A DNA stretch of 64,000 nucleotides from Welwitschia mirabilis (Eukaryota; Gnetophyta; Gnetopsida; Welwitschiales): NCBI GenBank assembly GCA_051453625.1, contig JBOZIK010000001.1, positions 89,045,585-89,109,584 on the forward strand, read 5' to 3'. Under the pieces are notes generated by a model. The model saw only the letters and a program-made list of their open reading frames with translations, was not told the origin of the DNA and searched no databases. Shown here piece after piece: positions 31,331 to 42,373 of this stretch (positions are counted from its first letter, which is position 1; every line of letters starts with the position of its first letter). The position numbers and the translations under genes were made by a program.

Positions 31331-32842
31331 CAAGAAGGTGATGACAAAGGAAATCATGCACTCTTAATCGTTATTGCAGCTAGTGAAGCATCAAACTACC
31401 ACACATGGCTCCTTGACATGAGGTGCACCAATCACATGCACAACAAGAAATAGCTCTTTGTTAATCTTGATGAGTCAATTCACTTTAAATTCAAGTTTGC
31501 TGATGATAGCACCATATGAGTGATGGGAAAAGGACAAGTTCTCATCAAGTTGAAGAATGGAAATCACAAGTATGTTTCTGATGTGTTCTATCTGCCAAAC
31601 ATGAAGAGTAAGTTATTCAATTTAGGCCAATTGCTAGAAAACGGATATATCATGCACCTACATGATAATCACCTTTTCATTCTTGATAAAAGAGGTACAC
31701 TTATTCTTGAGGCCCTTTTGATCAGGAATCGTATGTTTCAAGTTGATATTTCAAATGATGCTTATCCTTGTCTTAATGTTATTATCAAATATGAGTCTTG
31801 GTTGTGGCATCTTTGTTTTGAACATCTAAATTTTTGTAGTTTCAAGTTATTTGCTCAAGGAAATATGGTAAAGAATTTACCTAGTATACATCATCCTAAA
31901 CAATTATGCAAAGCTTGCGCTCTTGAAAAGCAATACATGTCATCTTTTATAGTTGAAAACATTTGGTACGTAGAACCACCACTTAAGCTCATTCATTCCA
32001 GTGTGTGTGGCCCAATGAATATCATGTCAAATGGTAACAATAAGTACTTCCTTACATTTATTGACGATTTTACTAGAAAGATTTAGGTCTATTTTCTATT
32101 AATAAAATCTAATGTTTTTGGATATTTCAAGAAATTCAAGGCCCTCATTGAAAGGCAAAGTCATTATCCTATGAAGTTTTTGGAACTGATGATGAGGGTA
32201 AATATACTTCTAATGAGTTTAATGACTACTGTGAAGAACGAGAAATAGAGCATGAAGTTACATTTTCCTATTGGACATAAAAGGAGCATGCTGAAAGCCA
32301 AAGGTATGTCAAATTCTTTTTGGGCTAAAGCTATCTCATATGCTATTTACTTGTTAAATAGATCTTCAACAAGGAGTGTCTAGAATATCACCCCTATCAA
32401 AGCATGAAGTAGTTTCAAAACAAATGTGAAACATTTTAAGGTGTTTGGCTCCATTACTTATGCCCATGTTGTAATAGAAACAAGAACAAAGCTAGATGAT
32501 TGAGGAGAGAAGACTATCTTTGTTGGTTATAGGCATGGTGGGTACAAGTTATCTAACTCTGTGATAAAGAAGCTAATTATAAGTAGAGATGTGACTTTTA
32601 CTGAAGATAAGGCTCGAAGATGAGATGTGGATATGCATAATAACTCCTGGAGACATTCTATTTCAATTTTTGAAGAAGAAGCATCTCAAGTTGTAGTCTC
32701 CACCACAAATCAAGAAGTTTCACTAATTCCTACTCAATAAAATCCTACACCACAAGCTCCCTTAGAAATTGGAAGGCCAAGGAGACATTGCCAACGATTA
32801 GTTACCTTGTGAGATTTTGGGGTAATCCCTAATAATACTATT
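31331..32842 (+). pseudogene. protease and integrase remnant of C1b, ends at a gap
   Basis: The protease site reads WLLDMRCTNHM (about 31409), so the DTG/DSG triad is lost. 31520-32086 is open for 188 codons: LIKLKNGNHKYVSDVFYLPN, then the pre-integrase zinc region ESWLWHLCFEHLNF ... QLCKACALEKQ, and the core start IHSSVCGPM, where the first Asp is Ser, with FIDDFTRKI following. A 46-bp deletion at about 32269, compared with the sister copy at 39.97 kb, removes the NGxxE segment holding the catalytic Glu. Weak integrase C-terminal sequence (FVGYRHGGYKLSNSV) follows to the gap. RT and RNase H are missing. Confidence 0.8.
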
Positions 32843-32942
32843 NNNNNNNNNNNNNNNNNNNNNNNNNNNNNNNNNNNNNNNNNNNNNNNNNNNNNNNNNN
32901 NNNNNNNNNNNNNNNNNNNNNNNNNNNNNNNNNNNNNNNNNN
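32843..32942. other. 100-N gap at a repeat boundary
   Basis: The left side ends in copia polyprotein text also found at 40470-40562; the right side begins exactly at an LTR start. Adjacency of the two is therefore not established. Confidence 0.9.
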
Positions 32943-33023
32943 TGTTCTGATACTTAGCATAATGAAGGAGGACTAAAGGTGAAGAAGACCAATTCTCGCT
33001 ACTTTAGGAGCTTGGGAAGTGTG

Positions 33024-33365
33024 TCGTCCCCAATGTCATCCCCACGATAGGGGGACGACAGCTCACTAAACCAGCTACACAGGAACGGCTTATGCACAAC
33101 ACTTGGACAATAGCACATGATGGCAGGGCATCGTCCCCTTGGTCGTCTGGATGACAGGAAAGACGACGGATGCAAGGACAACAAACTTAGCTGACGATAG
33201 CACACGGGCATACAATCCAAGGTGTTGTCCCCATTGTAGTCTGGACGACAGATAGGATGACAGCCCACGGAGCTAACGGTATCATATGGACACACAACCC
33301 AAGGCAAGAAGGTTGCGTCATCCCCATTATCGTCTGGACGACTGACAGGACGACAGATGATTTTA
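33024..33365 (+). repeat. GC-rich tandem repeat (GTCGTC/GACGAC) inside the LTR
   Basis: Four units begin at 33024, 33131, 33225 and 33318 with tcgtcccc, tcgtcccc, ttgtcccc and tcatcccc, giving spacings of 107, 94 and 93 bp. Each carries an imperfect palindrome like gtcgtctggacgac followed by gacagg...gacgacag. The block is far richer in G+C than the rest of the window and lies upstream of the LTR TATA box. Confidence 0.85.
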
Positions 33366-33466
33366 CACTGCAGTAGTAGATTGCATTGTAACGAGTGCCA
33401 AAGGAGCCATGTTGGCAGCTAGGGTTTTCTTAACAGACGTCTAGGGTTACGATTCATTGTAAAAAC

Positions 33467-33474
33467 TATAAATA
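33467..33474 (+). promoter_or_regulatory. TATA box of the SIRE-like LTR
   Basis: tataaata lies 524 bp from the LTR start. The minus-strand sister LTR has tataaaag 502 bp from its start, supporting a real promoter element. Confidence 0.6.
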
Positions 33475-34137
33475 CCCCTTCCATCCTTCACTTCCACCAT
33501 CTTTTGTACCTGATACTTGTGACGGAAGCTTGAAGGTAGGAGGTCCATTCCATGACTGCAGAAAGGGGTTTCCTTGGTGTTAGGCTATATCTCTTCCATT
33601 GAGGAGCTGTTATTCTGTTGTAAGTAGATGTAAATTTCTTTTTCATTAATACAAATACTCTTTTCATTTCAATTTTACAAATGTCCCTTATGGTTTAAGT
33701 TGGTCTTAGTTAGTGATAAGCTATGATTTATTTAGATCATAAGGGCAAGGGCAACCTTTGTTAAGGTTGACCTTGGTTTCCATATTGCATTCCATGTTTT
33801 ACTTGATAGTCTTTGTGACAGAAAGGCTAAAAGTTAGTCCTTGTGCCAGAAGGATTAGGATCTAAGTAGAATCTCATCTCATTTCCATTTCCATTTACTT
33901 GCATTTCATCTACATTTGCCATTGCATTTACTTTACTATTTACTTTTAGTTAAGTAAAAGAGAAAATACCAAAAACTACTGTTGGAAACCAATTCTCTAA
34001 CTCTGAGCCTAGTTCCTTCGTTGGGATTACGACATTCGGGTGAACTCCCGTCTCTACTAGCACGTGTTTTTCTGTAAGTTATATGATTTACAAGTTTACC
34101 TAAGGACTTCAAGATTGCATGAATTTACACCGCAACA

Positions 34138-35600
34138 AAGCTACACTATGAGGATTATAGAATCTTTGATTAGGAGGAGCATAAGCATTAATCTTTTTGA
34201 TGTACCCTTTTTGTGCATTTCCAACACTTTCTATGTTTGTGATCTGATGTTACTTACTGATCTAGAGTTGTTCGAAACATTAACCTTTTTATGAGATTGA
34301 AAAAATGTGTTTTCCACTTCAAGAGTTATGTCTATTATCGTAATTAGTGTTTTTCCATGGTTTTTAAGTATTTTTAGAATGATAGCCTTAGTATAATTAG
34401 CAATACTCATTAGGAGTGGGATAACCTTAATCTACCTTAACTTATGGGGGTCAATTACATTTGGTGTAATGTCTGGTTCTAATTTCTTTTCAACTTTGTT
34501 ACTGCATTGGCTAGTTTTTACAATGTTATTACGAGCTAGTTTAACTCAGTTTGCTTATTTGATTAACATTCTTAGACCTAGAGGCTAGATGTTATGATTG
34601 GGCTTAATTAAAAGTATTAAAGTTTGTTGTGTTAAGAAGTTACTTTGGATCGAGGGCAAGGTTTACAATGGTTGAGGAGTTGGAAGCTAAGCATTTGTAG
34701 GAAGACTGTTGTAGTTTTGGATGGGAAAGTTAGTATGTTGGAGACTCTAGAGAGGATGGGGAAAACTAAGACTACTAGTTAAGTACTGTAATAAATTTAA
34801 CAAATTAATACTCCCTAGATCTAGAGTTTTATTCATTGATTGTTTTAATGTAATGATGTTTGGGTCACTAGTGATTTAATATGCTAAAGTGCAAATGTAG
34901 AACTGTTTAATGATAATGTTATTTAGCTTCATTTTAGCAAGAACACAAGATAATTCGTAAAGGAATTTAATATTCTATTACCTAAGCCTTTTACCTATCA
35001 TCTTTCCAATACTAGTGAGTTTGCACAGCCAAAGTAGGGCTCATGACCTTTTTGAATTATCTAATAAGCTTCACTTCTAGCTTAGGTGAGGTAAAGATAG
35101 ATTGATTCCAAGAGTAAGAAACTAGTTAAGATCAAATCCTCAAATAGTTATAGCAAACACTCGATAAGCGACATCATGATGATAAACATCATATAATAAC
35201 AACAAATTCTTGAAAATTTTTAGATGTTCTTTAACATTGTTTTCTCTTAGGCCGAATGAGATGCTAAGCTATTGTAAGATCTTAGGAATGACATGTGTTT
35301 GTTGAAAGTTAAAAGTATTTATAACAATTCCATTAGCCATCGTGTTCAGTGTTAAAGGTTATGCATCAAACATAAAGGGTTCTTCAGTTGGGAACTTAAA
35401 ATTCCAATTCCAATTTAGAGGTAAAGCAATGAACAAGTTTAAAAGTGAGCTTGTGCTTCTTAAAGAAGTAGAATTAGAAGAGGAATTTGCACAGGGGAAT
35501 GAATCATGACTGGTCATTCATCCAATGCGATTTCAAAGGACAAGGAAATAGTGAATTCAAAGTATTAAAGAGGCAAATATAAGCATGTAAAGGATTTATT
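34138..35600 (-). pseudogene. Tat-type gypsy gag and linker remnant (element F), minus strand
   Basis: Read on the minus strand from the primer site at 35637, readable pieces include ENNVKEHLKIFKNLLLLYDV and YHHDVAYRVFAITI near 35290-35160, the usual 'hL-x-F...V/I..D...CRAFP.TL' layout of plant Tat gag. The part 34138-34770 is the reverse complement of 206-1510 (linker of element A, minus its gap duplication), so F and A are the same family in opposite orientation. The element is cut at 34137 by the SIRE-like LTR; no pol part of F is seen in this window. Confidence 0.6.
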
Positions 35601-35619
35601 TAAAATCAGAGGGATTGAG

Positions 35620-35637
35620 GCCCTCCTTCTAGGTCCA
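35620..35637 (-). promoter_or_regulatory. primer binding site of element F
   Basis: Minus-strand tggacctagaaggagggc resembles tggcactagaaggaggat beside the left LTR of element B. It marks the start of the internal region of F; its LTR should lie at higher coordinates. Confidence 0.5.
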
Positions 35638-37626
35638 GCTACATGTTGGTACACGGGTTTTGGTCATGAGTGCTAATGCATTTTAGAACAGACTAACTTG
35701 TTCATCAACTTGATTAGATAAATGGTTGCCTCTATTCTTGCCCTTACCGCCAGTGACCCCATGGGCAATAGGAGCACTAATAATGCGAAAGGTACAATGA
35801 AATCCAGGAATAGTCTTAGTTGGCTAAGAGCAAATGAAAAGAATGAGGCTAAAAAGAAGGGGATTTAGGTAAGGGAGTGTAAGAAAGATTTGATTTAGAT
35901 CACTAGAAAATAAGAAAGGGAGGCTAACGATCATATAAGATCTGTGAGTGGATCACAGAAGAAGTTTGTTTTAGTTTATTAAATTAAAAACATAAAGTTT
36001 CAAGAACTTTATGTTTTTTTTTTCTAATAATAAATATAAAATACCAACCTAGTTGATATATAGTTTAAACTATAAAATAATACAATGAAAGAACAAAATG
36101 CAGGTGAGGGAAAAAGGGAAGAAAAAGTACATATAAGGAGTCTTGCTAAGTAAAATAAAAGCTTAAAGTCAATGTGATATAATGAATGATTAAGAGAAAT
36201 ATGGTAAAGTACATGGGATGATTATACAAGAAAATATACAAGATAGAAAATATTTTAATGGAGTTGTTTATTTGTCTTTAAGTTTATTTTCTATCTTTCT
36301 TTTCTTGCTAAAATATGATTCTCCAAGAGAGAATTCAAACAACCAATAGAAACTCCTCAAAAAAAAAAAAAAGAGTTAAGTAACTTTAATGGTGCTTGAA
36401 TTATAGAGTAGGATGCAAAGAGTCTAATGCTGGATTTAGGGATTGTATTACTGAGAGCAAAAATTATGTAGAAAGACACCCTCCATGATATTCCAGAGCC
36501 TCATTAAAATCCTATGATAACAAAACCAAAGTAAATGAAGCTGCAAAACAAACTTGTAAAGTAATGCATTACTTGCTCTCCCAGATCGAAGAAGCAAAAT
36601 AAAGTAGCATACTTCTTTATTCAGCTTATTGAGCTTCCATTTCCTCTAGATTTTTCCATTGATTAACTTAAATTAGACTCCATTTTTAAGTTTGTTACTT
36701 GTGGCATCTTCAAAGGAGTATATATAATGAATGATAGAGAGGAAAATGTCATGATAGCATAGCTTTACCTGCTTGACATGCCATTATGAGATTTGAGGAT
36801 TCTATTCTTAAAGTACTCTTCCCATGTCTATTTTAGAGTACATAGATCTAGTGTCATGGGCTATTGGTGATTGAGGAATAAACATGCAGGGATATGTCCC
36901 TTTGTCTTCTTAAACTAATTGATATATCTCAAAGATTCAAAAAGCATGTTCTCCTACTTTTGAGTGTCAGTTCCTTGAGTATTATCTAGATGTTTTTTTT
37001 TTTTTTAATTGGGGGTGGGGTGTTGAGGAGTTATTAATATGTCCAATACAAAACAATATAAAATCCATACTATAATAGAGCCCAAAAAGAGAGAAAAATG
37101 CTAATGCACTTCCCAGGATAATAGCATTAAAGGAGTTACACCCTAATAAACATTGGCTTACAAAGTATTAATAAAAGGATCTTTGATAAGTTCTTTTATA
37201 GCTTTGTATTATAGCTTAACTAAAGAAATAATAAGTATTTGATCCCCTCCAAAAAAGGTATTAATCTAGTTCCCCTAAAAAAAGGCCTGAAAATGACACT
37301 TCCAAAGAAATAACATGCTTTCTATAAATAAAATCTGCCACCCAACATTAAATTAATTCCTAAGAGAATCTTGCACTAAAATAGAAAAAGGGCAGGGGTT
37401 TTTAACAAGGGTGGATAGAAACAATGCAAATTTATGGCTAAAACTATGCCAACTAAACCTTCAATTGAAAGTGACTTCTCAAATTAAAATTCGTGTTCTA
37501 ATCACAGGTGGTAGGGTGCTAATTTCCTATGCACTACTACATGAGAGGAGGCATTATTTTTGCTACATTTTTAATATTAATTTTGACTTCATAGGTATTT
37601 GCTTTTTATTTGCATGCAGCAACATC
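35638..37626 (-). other. noncoding tract, probably decayed LTR and flank of element F
   Basis: No coding signal. It contains an A-run of about 14 at 36359-36372, a T-run near 36992-37004 and a short G-rich run, ggggtggggtgttg, at about 37012. No second copy exists in the window to define LTR ends. Confidence 0.4.
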
Positions 37627-37915
37627 TATTGGTGTAATGTAGATTCTGGAAGTATCTAAATTATTATGAGTTATTTAGGGGAGTCCTATTTTCATATTTT
37701 TATGCTATTGTTATGGTAGTTGAGTATATGGTCCTAGTTCTAAGGAGTCTATTAGTAGTTACTTGAAAGTAGGAGTTTTTAGTTGAGTTTTCTTTTGTAT
37801 AAACTATCTACTGTCAATTTGTATATGTGAGTTGTTTTACTTACAGATAATACTAAAATCAGCTTCAATTCCTCTCTAATTTCTTATTCTTATTACTTTA
37901 TCAATTGATTCTATA
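37627..37915 (+). mobile_element. left LTR of C2
   Basis: It begins tattggtgtaatg (TG to TA) and ends ttctata (CA to TA). It is shorter than its partner at 42054-42373; the tract acaggtcttgcacattatg of the right LTR has no counterpart here. Confidence 0.9.
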
Positions 37916-37919
37916 ATAG

Positions 37920-37931
37920 TGGTATCAGAGC
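37920..37931 (+). promoter_or_regulatory. tRNA-Met primer binding site of C2
   Basis: tggtatcagagc, an exact match to the common plant copia primer site, four bases after the LTR. Confidence 0.9.
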
Positions 37932-37959
37932 TATGGCTCTAAATAGCTCTATTTAGCCT

Positions 37960-38910
37960 TCAATTCCTGTATTAGATGGGAAACGTTATAAGCAGTCGAG
38001 CATCTAGATGAAAGTGCTCTTTGATTACCACAAGTTGATAGATGCCATAGAGAATGGAGTCATAGATCTTGTGGAGAATGCAAATGATGCATAAAGAACC
38101 ATCCACTGTGAGAACAAGAAGAAGTATAAGAAGTCTTTATATTTCATTCATGAAGAAGTGAATGATGAGATCTTTGAGAAGATCATGAGAGCAATTACTT
38201 CAAAGTAATCCTCGAATACCTTGATGATAACATTCAAGGAAGCAGACAAAGTTAAAAATGTAAGACTTCAAATCTTGACATGTCAATATGGGCTTTTGAA
38301 AATGAAATATTTTGAGAATATTACTGATTATATAAGTTGAGTTCTTACTTTGACAAATCTAATGAAAACATGTAAAGAGCAGTATAAAGAAATAGCCAAA
38401 GTGGAGAAGCTCTTGCAGATACTCTCACCCAGATTTAAGTGTATCATGGTGGCGATAGAAGAAGCCCATGATCTATCTGAGGGAATTATTAATGAATTAT
38501 CTGATACATTGCAAGCCCATGAGTAATGCATGAATGAGAAAGAAATCAAAAAGTCGATTAAGCAAGCATTTCAAAGCCAAGTCTCCACTAATGATTAGCA
38601 AGGTGGTGGAAAAGGCCAAAATTATGATGGTTCTCATGGTAAAGTATGAGGACATGGTGGTCACTACTATAACAATAGGAGCCATGGTGGTTACAACTAT
38701 AATTGTGGAAGAGAAGGCAACCAATTCAATAACCAAGAGAGATCAGATTCAAACGACCAACACAGCTCAAATTATAAAGATCGAGGCCATGGACGTGTTA
38801 TAAGAAGTTATGATAAATCTAATGTTAAGTGTTTTTCATATCATAGATGCAGCCATTATTTAAGTGAGTGCAAATATAATGAGAATAACCAAGAAGCTTA
38901 CTGTACATAA
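37960..38910 (+). pseudogene. gag remnant of C2
   Basis: It reads [37 protein letters not shown], then [12 protein letters not shown] and [19 protein letters not shown], the UBN2-type gag. A Gly/Asn/His/Tyr-rich tract (GHGGHYYNNRSHGGYNYN) is followed by the zinc knuckle KCFSYHRCSHYLSEC at about 38829, where the second Cys has become His. Stops sit in place of glutamine and tryptophan codons (tcaaagtaatcc for SKQ..). Confidence 0.85.
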
Positions 38911-39176
38911 GAGGATGATGATGAAGGACATCATGCACTTTTGATGGTTACCACAGTTAGTGAAGTACCAGACTACCACACATGGTTCCTTGACACTAGG
39001 TGCATCAATCACATGTGCACCAAGAAGAAACTCTGTGTTGCAAGAGGATGATGATGAAGGAAATCATGCACTCTTGATGATTACCATAGCTAGTGAAGCA
39101 CCAAACTACCATACATGGTTCCTTGACACTAGGTGCATCAATCACATGTGCAGCAAGAAGGAGCTCTTTGTTGATC
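38911..39176 (+). repeat. 133-bp tandem duplication in the protease region of C2
   Basis: gaggatgatgatgaagg starts at 38911 and again at 39044; the two 133-bp units are nearly the same and each encodes the protease site WFLDTRCINHMC. Since 133 is not a multiple of three, the duplication shifts the frame. C1b has a single copy. Confidence 0.85.
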
Positions 39177-39450
39177 TTGATGAGTCAGTTTACTCTAAAG
39201 TCAAGTTTGTCGATGATAGCATCATACCAATGAGGGGAAAAAGACAAACTCTTATCAAGTTAAAAAATGGAGATCATAAGTGTATTTCTGATGTGTTCTA
39301 TGTGTCAAACATGAAGAGTAATTTACTCAGCTTAGGCCAACTACTAGAAAAGGGGTATGTCATGCACCTATATGATAATTACCTCATCATTCTTGATAGA
39401 AGAGGTACACTTATTATTAAGGCGTCTTTGACAAGGGATCACATGTTTTG
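38911..39450 (+). pseudogene. protease remnant of C2
   Basis: The active-site segment reads WFLDTRCINHM in both tandem units, against the DTG/DSG-C-x-NHM of the family: Gly has become Arg. The following part, SVYSKVKFVDDSIIPMRGKR and LIKLKNGDHKCISDVFYVSN, matches the domain flap and linker to integrase. The frame shift caused by the duplication and the Gly loss make it inactive. It would have cut the polyprotein in the particle. Confidence 0.8.
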
Positions 39451-40440
39451 AGTTGATATTTTAAATGATGCTTATCCTTGTCTTAATGCTATTATCAAAG
39501 ATGAATCTTGGTTATGGCATCTTTATTTTAGACATCTAAATTTTTGCAATATGAATTTACTTACTTTAGGAAATATGGTAAAGGGATTACCTACTATATA
39601 TCATCCTAAACAATTATGTGAAGCTTGCACTCTTAAAAAGTAGCATAGATTACTTTTCATAGCTGAAAACACTTGGCATGTAGAACAACCACTCAAGCTC
39701 ATTCATGTTGATGTGTGTGACCCAATGAACATCATGTCGAATAGTAACAATAAGTACTTCCTTACTTTTATTGATCCAGAAATATTTGGATCTATTTTTT
39801 GCAAAAGAAATCTAATGTTTTTAGCTATTTCTAGAAATTCAATGCCCTCGTTGAAAGGGAATGTGGTTATCCTATTAAAGTTTTAGGAACTAATGGTGGG
39901 GGTGAATATACTTCTAATGAGTTTAATGAGTACTATGAAGAATGAGGAGTAGAACATTAAGTTACATTTCCCTACACTCCACAACACAATGGATTTGTAG
40001 AGTAAAAGAATAGAACCATATTGGACATGATAAGAAGCATGTTGAAAGACAAGGGTATGCCATTTTTTTTTTTTTGAGGTAAAGCTTTCTCAGGTGCTAT
40101 TTACTTGTTGAAAATATCTCCAATAAGGATTGTCCAAAATATCACCCCTATCGAAGCATGGAGTGGTTTCAAGCCAAATGTGAAATATTTTAAGATGTTT
40201 GGCTCCATTGCTTATGTTCACATTCCAACAGAAACAAGACCAAAGCTAGATGATCAAGAAGAGAAGACTATCTTTGTTGGCTATAAGTGTGGTGGGTACA
40301 AGTTGCTTCACCTTAGGACAAAGAAGGTGATTATGAGTAGAGATGTGATTTTTGTTGAAGATGATACCCAGAGACATCCTATTTCCATTTTTAAAGCAAA
40401 AGTACTTAAGTTGCAATCTTCACCATAAATTAAGAAGTTT
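39451..40440 (+). pseudogene. integrase remnant of C2
   Basis: The pre-integrase zinc region reads ESWLWHLYFRHLNF and QLCEACTLKK (H, H, C, C present). The core starts LIHVDVCDPMNIMSN with the first Asp. The second Asp position reads GTNGGGEYTS (Asn instead of Asp). The PxxNG segment (ttcatttgtagag region near 39990) keeps the Glu but is followed by a stop. The C-terminal part is open at 40105-40428: ITPIEAWSGFKPNVKYFKMF, then FVGYKCGGYKLLHLRTKKVI and SRDVIFVEDD, as in Tork-type elements. Confidence 0.85.
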
Positions 40441-40589
40441 TACTAATTCCTGCTCAAGAAAATCCTATACCACAAGATTCCTTAGAAATTGAAAGGCCAA
40501 GGAGACATTGCCAATGGTTAGTTACCTTGTGAGATTTTGGGGTAATCCCTAATAATACTATTGATGATTATAGAAATTTGATGCATTTT

Positions 40590-41420
40590 TACATGGAACC
40601 TTACTAATATTCCACAAGATCACAAGATAATTGATGTGAAGTGGGTTTTCAAGACAAAGATGAAACCCAATGGTAAGATGGAGAGACATAAAGTAAGATT
40701 AGTGGCAAAGGAATTTGAGCAATGACTAGGCTTTGATTCCCAAGAGGTATTTTCTCCTGTTGCTCGAATTGAAATCATTAGACTTATAATTATTCTAGCT
40801 ATACAGAATCATTGAAAATTTCCTCAAATGAGCGTAAAATTAGTCTTTCTAAATGGCCCACTTGAAGAAGAGCTATTTGTCAAGCAATCGTCAGGATTTA
40901 TGGAGAACGAAGTAAAGATAAAGTGCATAAGCTGAAGAAAGCACTATATGTCATAAAACAAGTGGCAAGAGCATGGAACAAGTGCAATGATTTCTTCTTT
41001 CATAAGACTAGATTTCAAAAGTTTCCCTCCAAACAAGCCTTATATGTAAATGTTAATAATTCTAATGATATATTATTATTATGCCTATATGTTCATCATT
41101 TAATCTTTATAGGTGATAATCCTAGAATGATTGAAGACTTTAAGAATTCTATGATGCATGAGTTTGAAATAATAGATCTTAACCTAATGTTATATTTTCT
41201 TGCCATAGAAGTAGTTCAAGGAGAGAATGGAATATTTATTTGTCAAAAGAGACATGCTATTAAGATTCTAAAGAAGTTTGTATGCATGATTATAATCCTG
41301 TGAGAACTCCTATAAAGGTTGAAACCAAATTATCCAAGGAAGATGATGATGCATGTGTTGACTTTACTTATTTCAAGTAAGTTATTGAGAGTTTGAGATA
41401 TCTTATATGCATAAGGCCTG
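40590..41420 (+). pseudogene. copia reverse transcriptase remnant of C2 (YVHH)
   Basis: It reads IDVKWVFKTKMKPNGKMERH and VRLVAKEFEQ, FSPVARIEIIR, VKLVFLNGPLEEELFVKQSS, and the open segment 40923-41303 with KLKKALYVIKQVARAWNKCN and GDNPRMIEDFKNSMMHEFEI. The catalytic motif, YVDD in the family, reads YVHH at 41088-41099 in an otherwise open frame. Both metal-binding aspartates are lost, so the enzyme is dead regardless of the stops nearby. Confidence 0.9.
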
Positions 41421-41990
41421 ACATTGCCTATGCAGTTGGATAATCATCAATTTTTTGGAATCTCCCCATTAAAGTCATATGCAAGTTGCTAAGAGAATCA
41501 TGTAGTACCTAAAGGGCACTTGTGATAATGTTCTATTTTATTCCTCATCTAACAATTATGCTCTTACAGGCTATGTTGAGAGTGATCGAGGTAGAGATCT
41601 AAATGGCCGTAGAAGTACTTCTGGGTATGTTTTTAATTTTTGCTCTACCGCTTTCTCATGATCATCAAAGAAGTAGTTTATTATTGCATTTCCAACTTGT
41701 GAACTAGACTATATAGCTACAACTTCAAGCATATGCCAAGCAAGTTGGTTATGCAATTTGATGAGGCAAATTCATGTACCAATTGAAGGTTCTATGAAGA
41801 TTTTTTTTGACAATGTTTTTGTAATTAATTTGACAAAGAATCCTATTACACAATAAAAGAAGCAATCACATAGACACATGTTACCATTTTCTTAGAGATC
41901 AAGTTATTAAGAAAGAGATTGAGTTGATGTATCACAAGTTCAAAGACCAAGTTGTTAGCATCCTTATTAAACTATTGAAGTATAAAGCCT
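41421..41990 (+). pseudogene. RNase H remnant of C2
   Basis: It reads GYVESDRGRDLNGRRSTSGY and FIIAFPTCELDYIATTSSIC, then IFFDNVFVINLTKNP, followed by a broken end (HRHMLPF.., SLCQVKAYV). This matches the copia RNase H with SDWxGD changed to SDRGRD and the Glu of ELDY retained. The end near 41990 leads directly to the polypurine tract and right LTR. Confidence 0.85.
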
Positions 41991-42036
41991 TTGTCAAGTT
42001 AAAGCATATGTAATGAATGACTACCTTATCAAATCA

Positions 42037-42053
42037 AGGATGGAGGGAGGGAA
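42037..42053 (+). promoter_or_regulatory. polypurine tract of C2
   Basis: aaggatggagggaggga and one more A directly precede the LTR start tgttggtgtaatcc, the position where plus-strand DNA synthesis starts. Confidence 0.85.
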
Positions 42054-42373
42054 TGTTGGTGTAATCCAAATTCTAGAAGTATCCAAATTTGTTATTAATT
42101 TAACAGGTCTTGCACATTATGTAGGGAGTGATTTAGTGGAGTCCTAATTTATTTTTTTTGTTATTCTTATGGTAGTTGAGTATGTGATACTAGTCCTAAG
42201 GATTCTATGAGTAGTGGCTTAAAAGTAAGAGTTTAGTTGAGTTTTTTTTAAGTATAAATAGGCTACCTGCTGTCAATTTGAGTGTGTGTGAGTTTTTCAG
42301 ATAATAAAATTCAGCTTCATCTTCTCTCCAATTTCTTATTCCTATAATTATTACTTTATTAGTTGATTTCACA
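42054..42373 (+). mobile_element. right LTR of C2
   Basis: 320 bp, tgttggtgtaatcc to ttcaca, with intact TG and CA ends. A TATA box tataaata lies at 42253-42260. It is closer in structure to the C1a LTR than to its own left partner. Confidence 0.9.

Larger units (their letters stand above)
32943..34137 (+). mobile_element. SIRE-like copia LTR (complete, probably solo)
   Basis: About 1195 bp, from tgttctgatacttagc to accgcaaca. Its sister on the minus strand (59747-60940) has almost the same length and the same TATA position. Features in order: a GC-rich tandem repeat, TATA box ctataaatacccc at 33466-33478, tract gggcaacctttgttaaggttga at about 33746, and the U5 end shared with 1-204. No primer site follows; the right flank is antisense gypsy gag, which suggests a solo LTR. 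The left flank is a gap. Confidence 0.75.
37627..42373 (+). mobile_element. Tork-like copia element C2 (both LTRs, dead)
   Basis: This is the most complete element in the window: LTR, primer site, gag, protease, integrase, RT, RNase H, polypurine tract, LTR, all on the plus strand in copia order. The family is shared with C1a and C1b. I see no convincing target-site duplication (acatc before, ataat after). Numerous stops and shifts occur, plus altered catalytic residues in protease and RT. Confidence 0.9.

Noticed and set aside
32999-33307. Minus-strand frame of 102 codons rich in Cys and Pro
   Set aside because: Shadow of the GC-rich tandem repeat in the LTR; it has no protein pattern and follows the repeat period.
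33024-33365. Regularly spaced repeats as a CRISPR array
   Set aside because: The units are nearly tandem with similar 'spacers', lie inside a plant LTR and have no associated genes.
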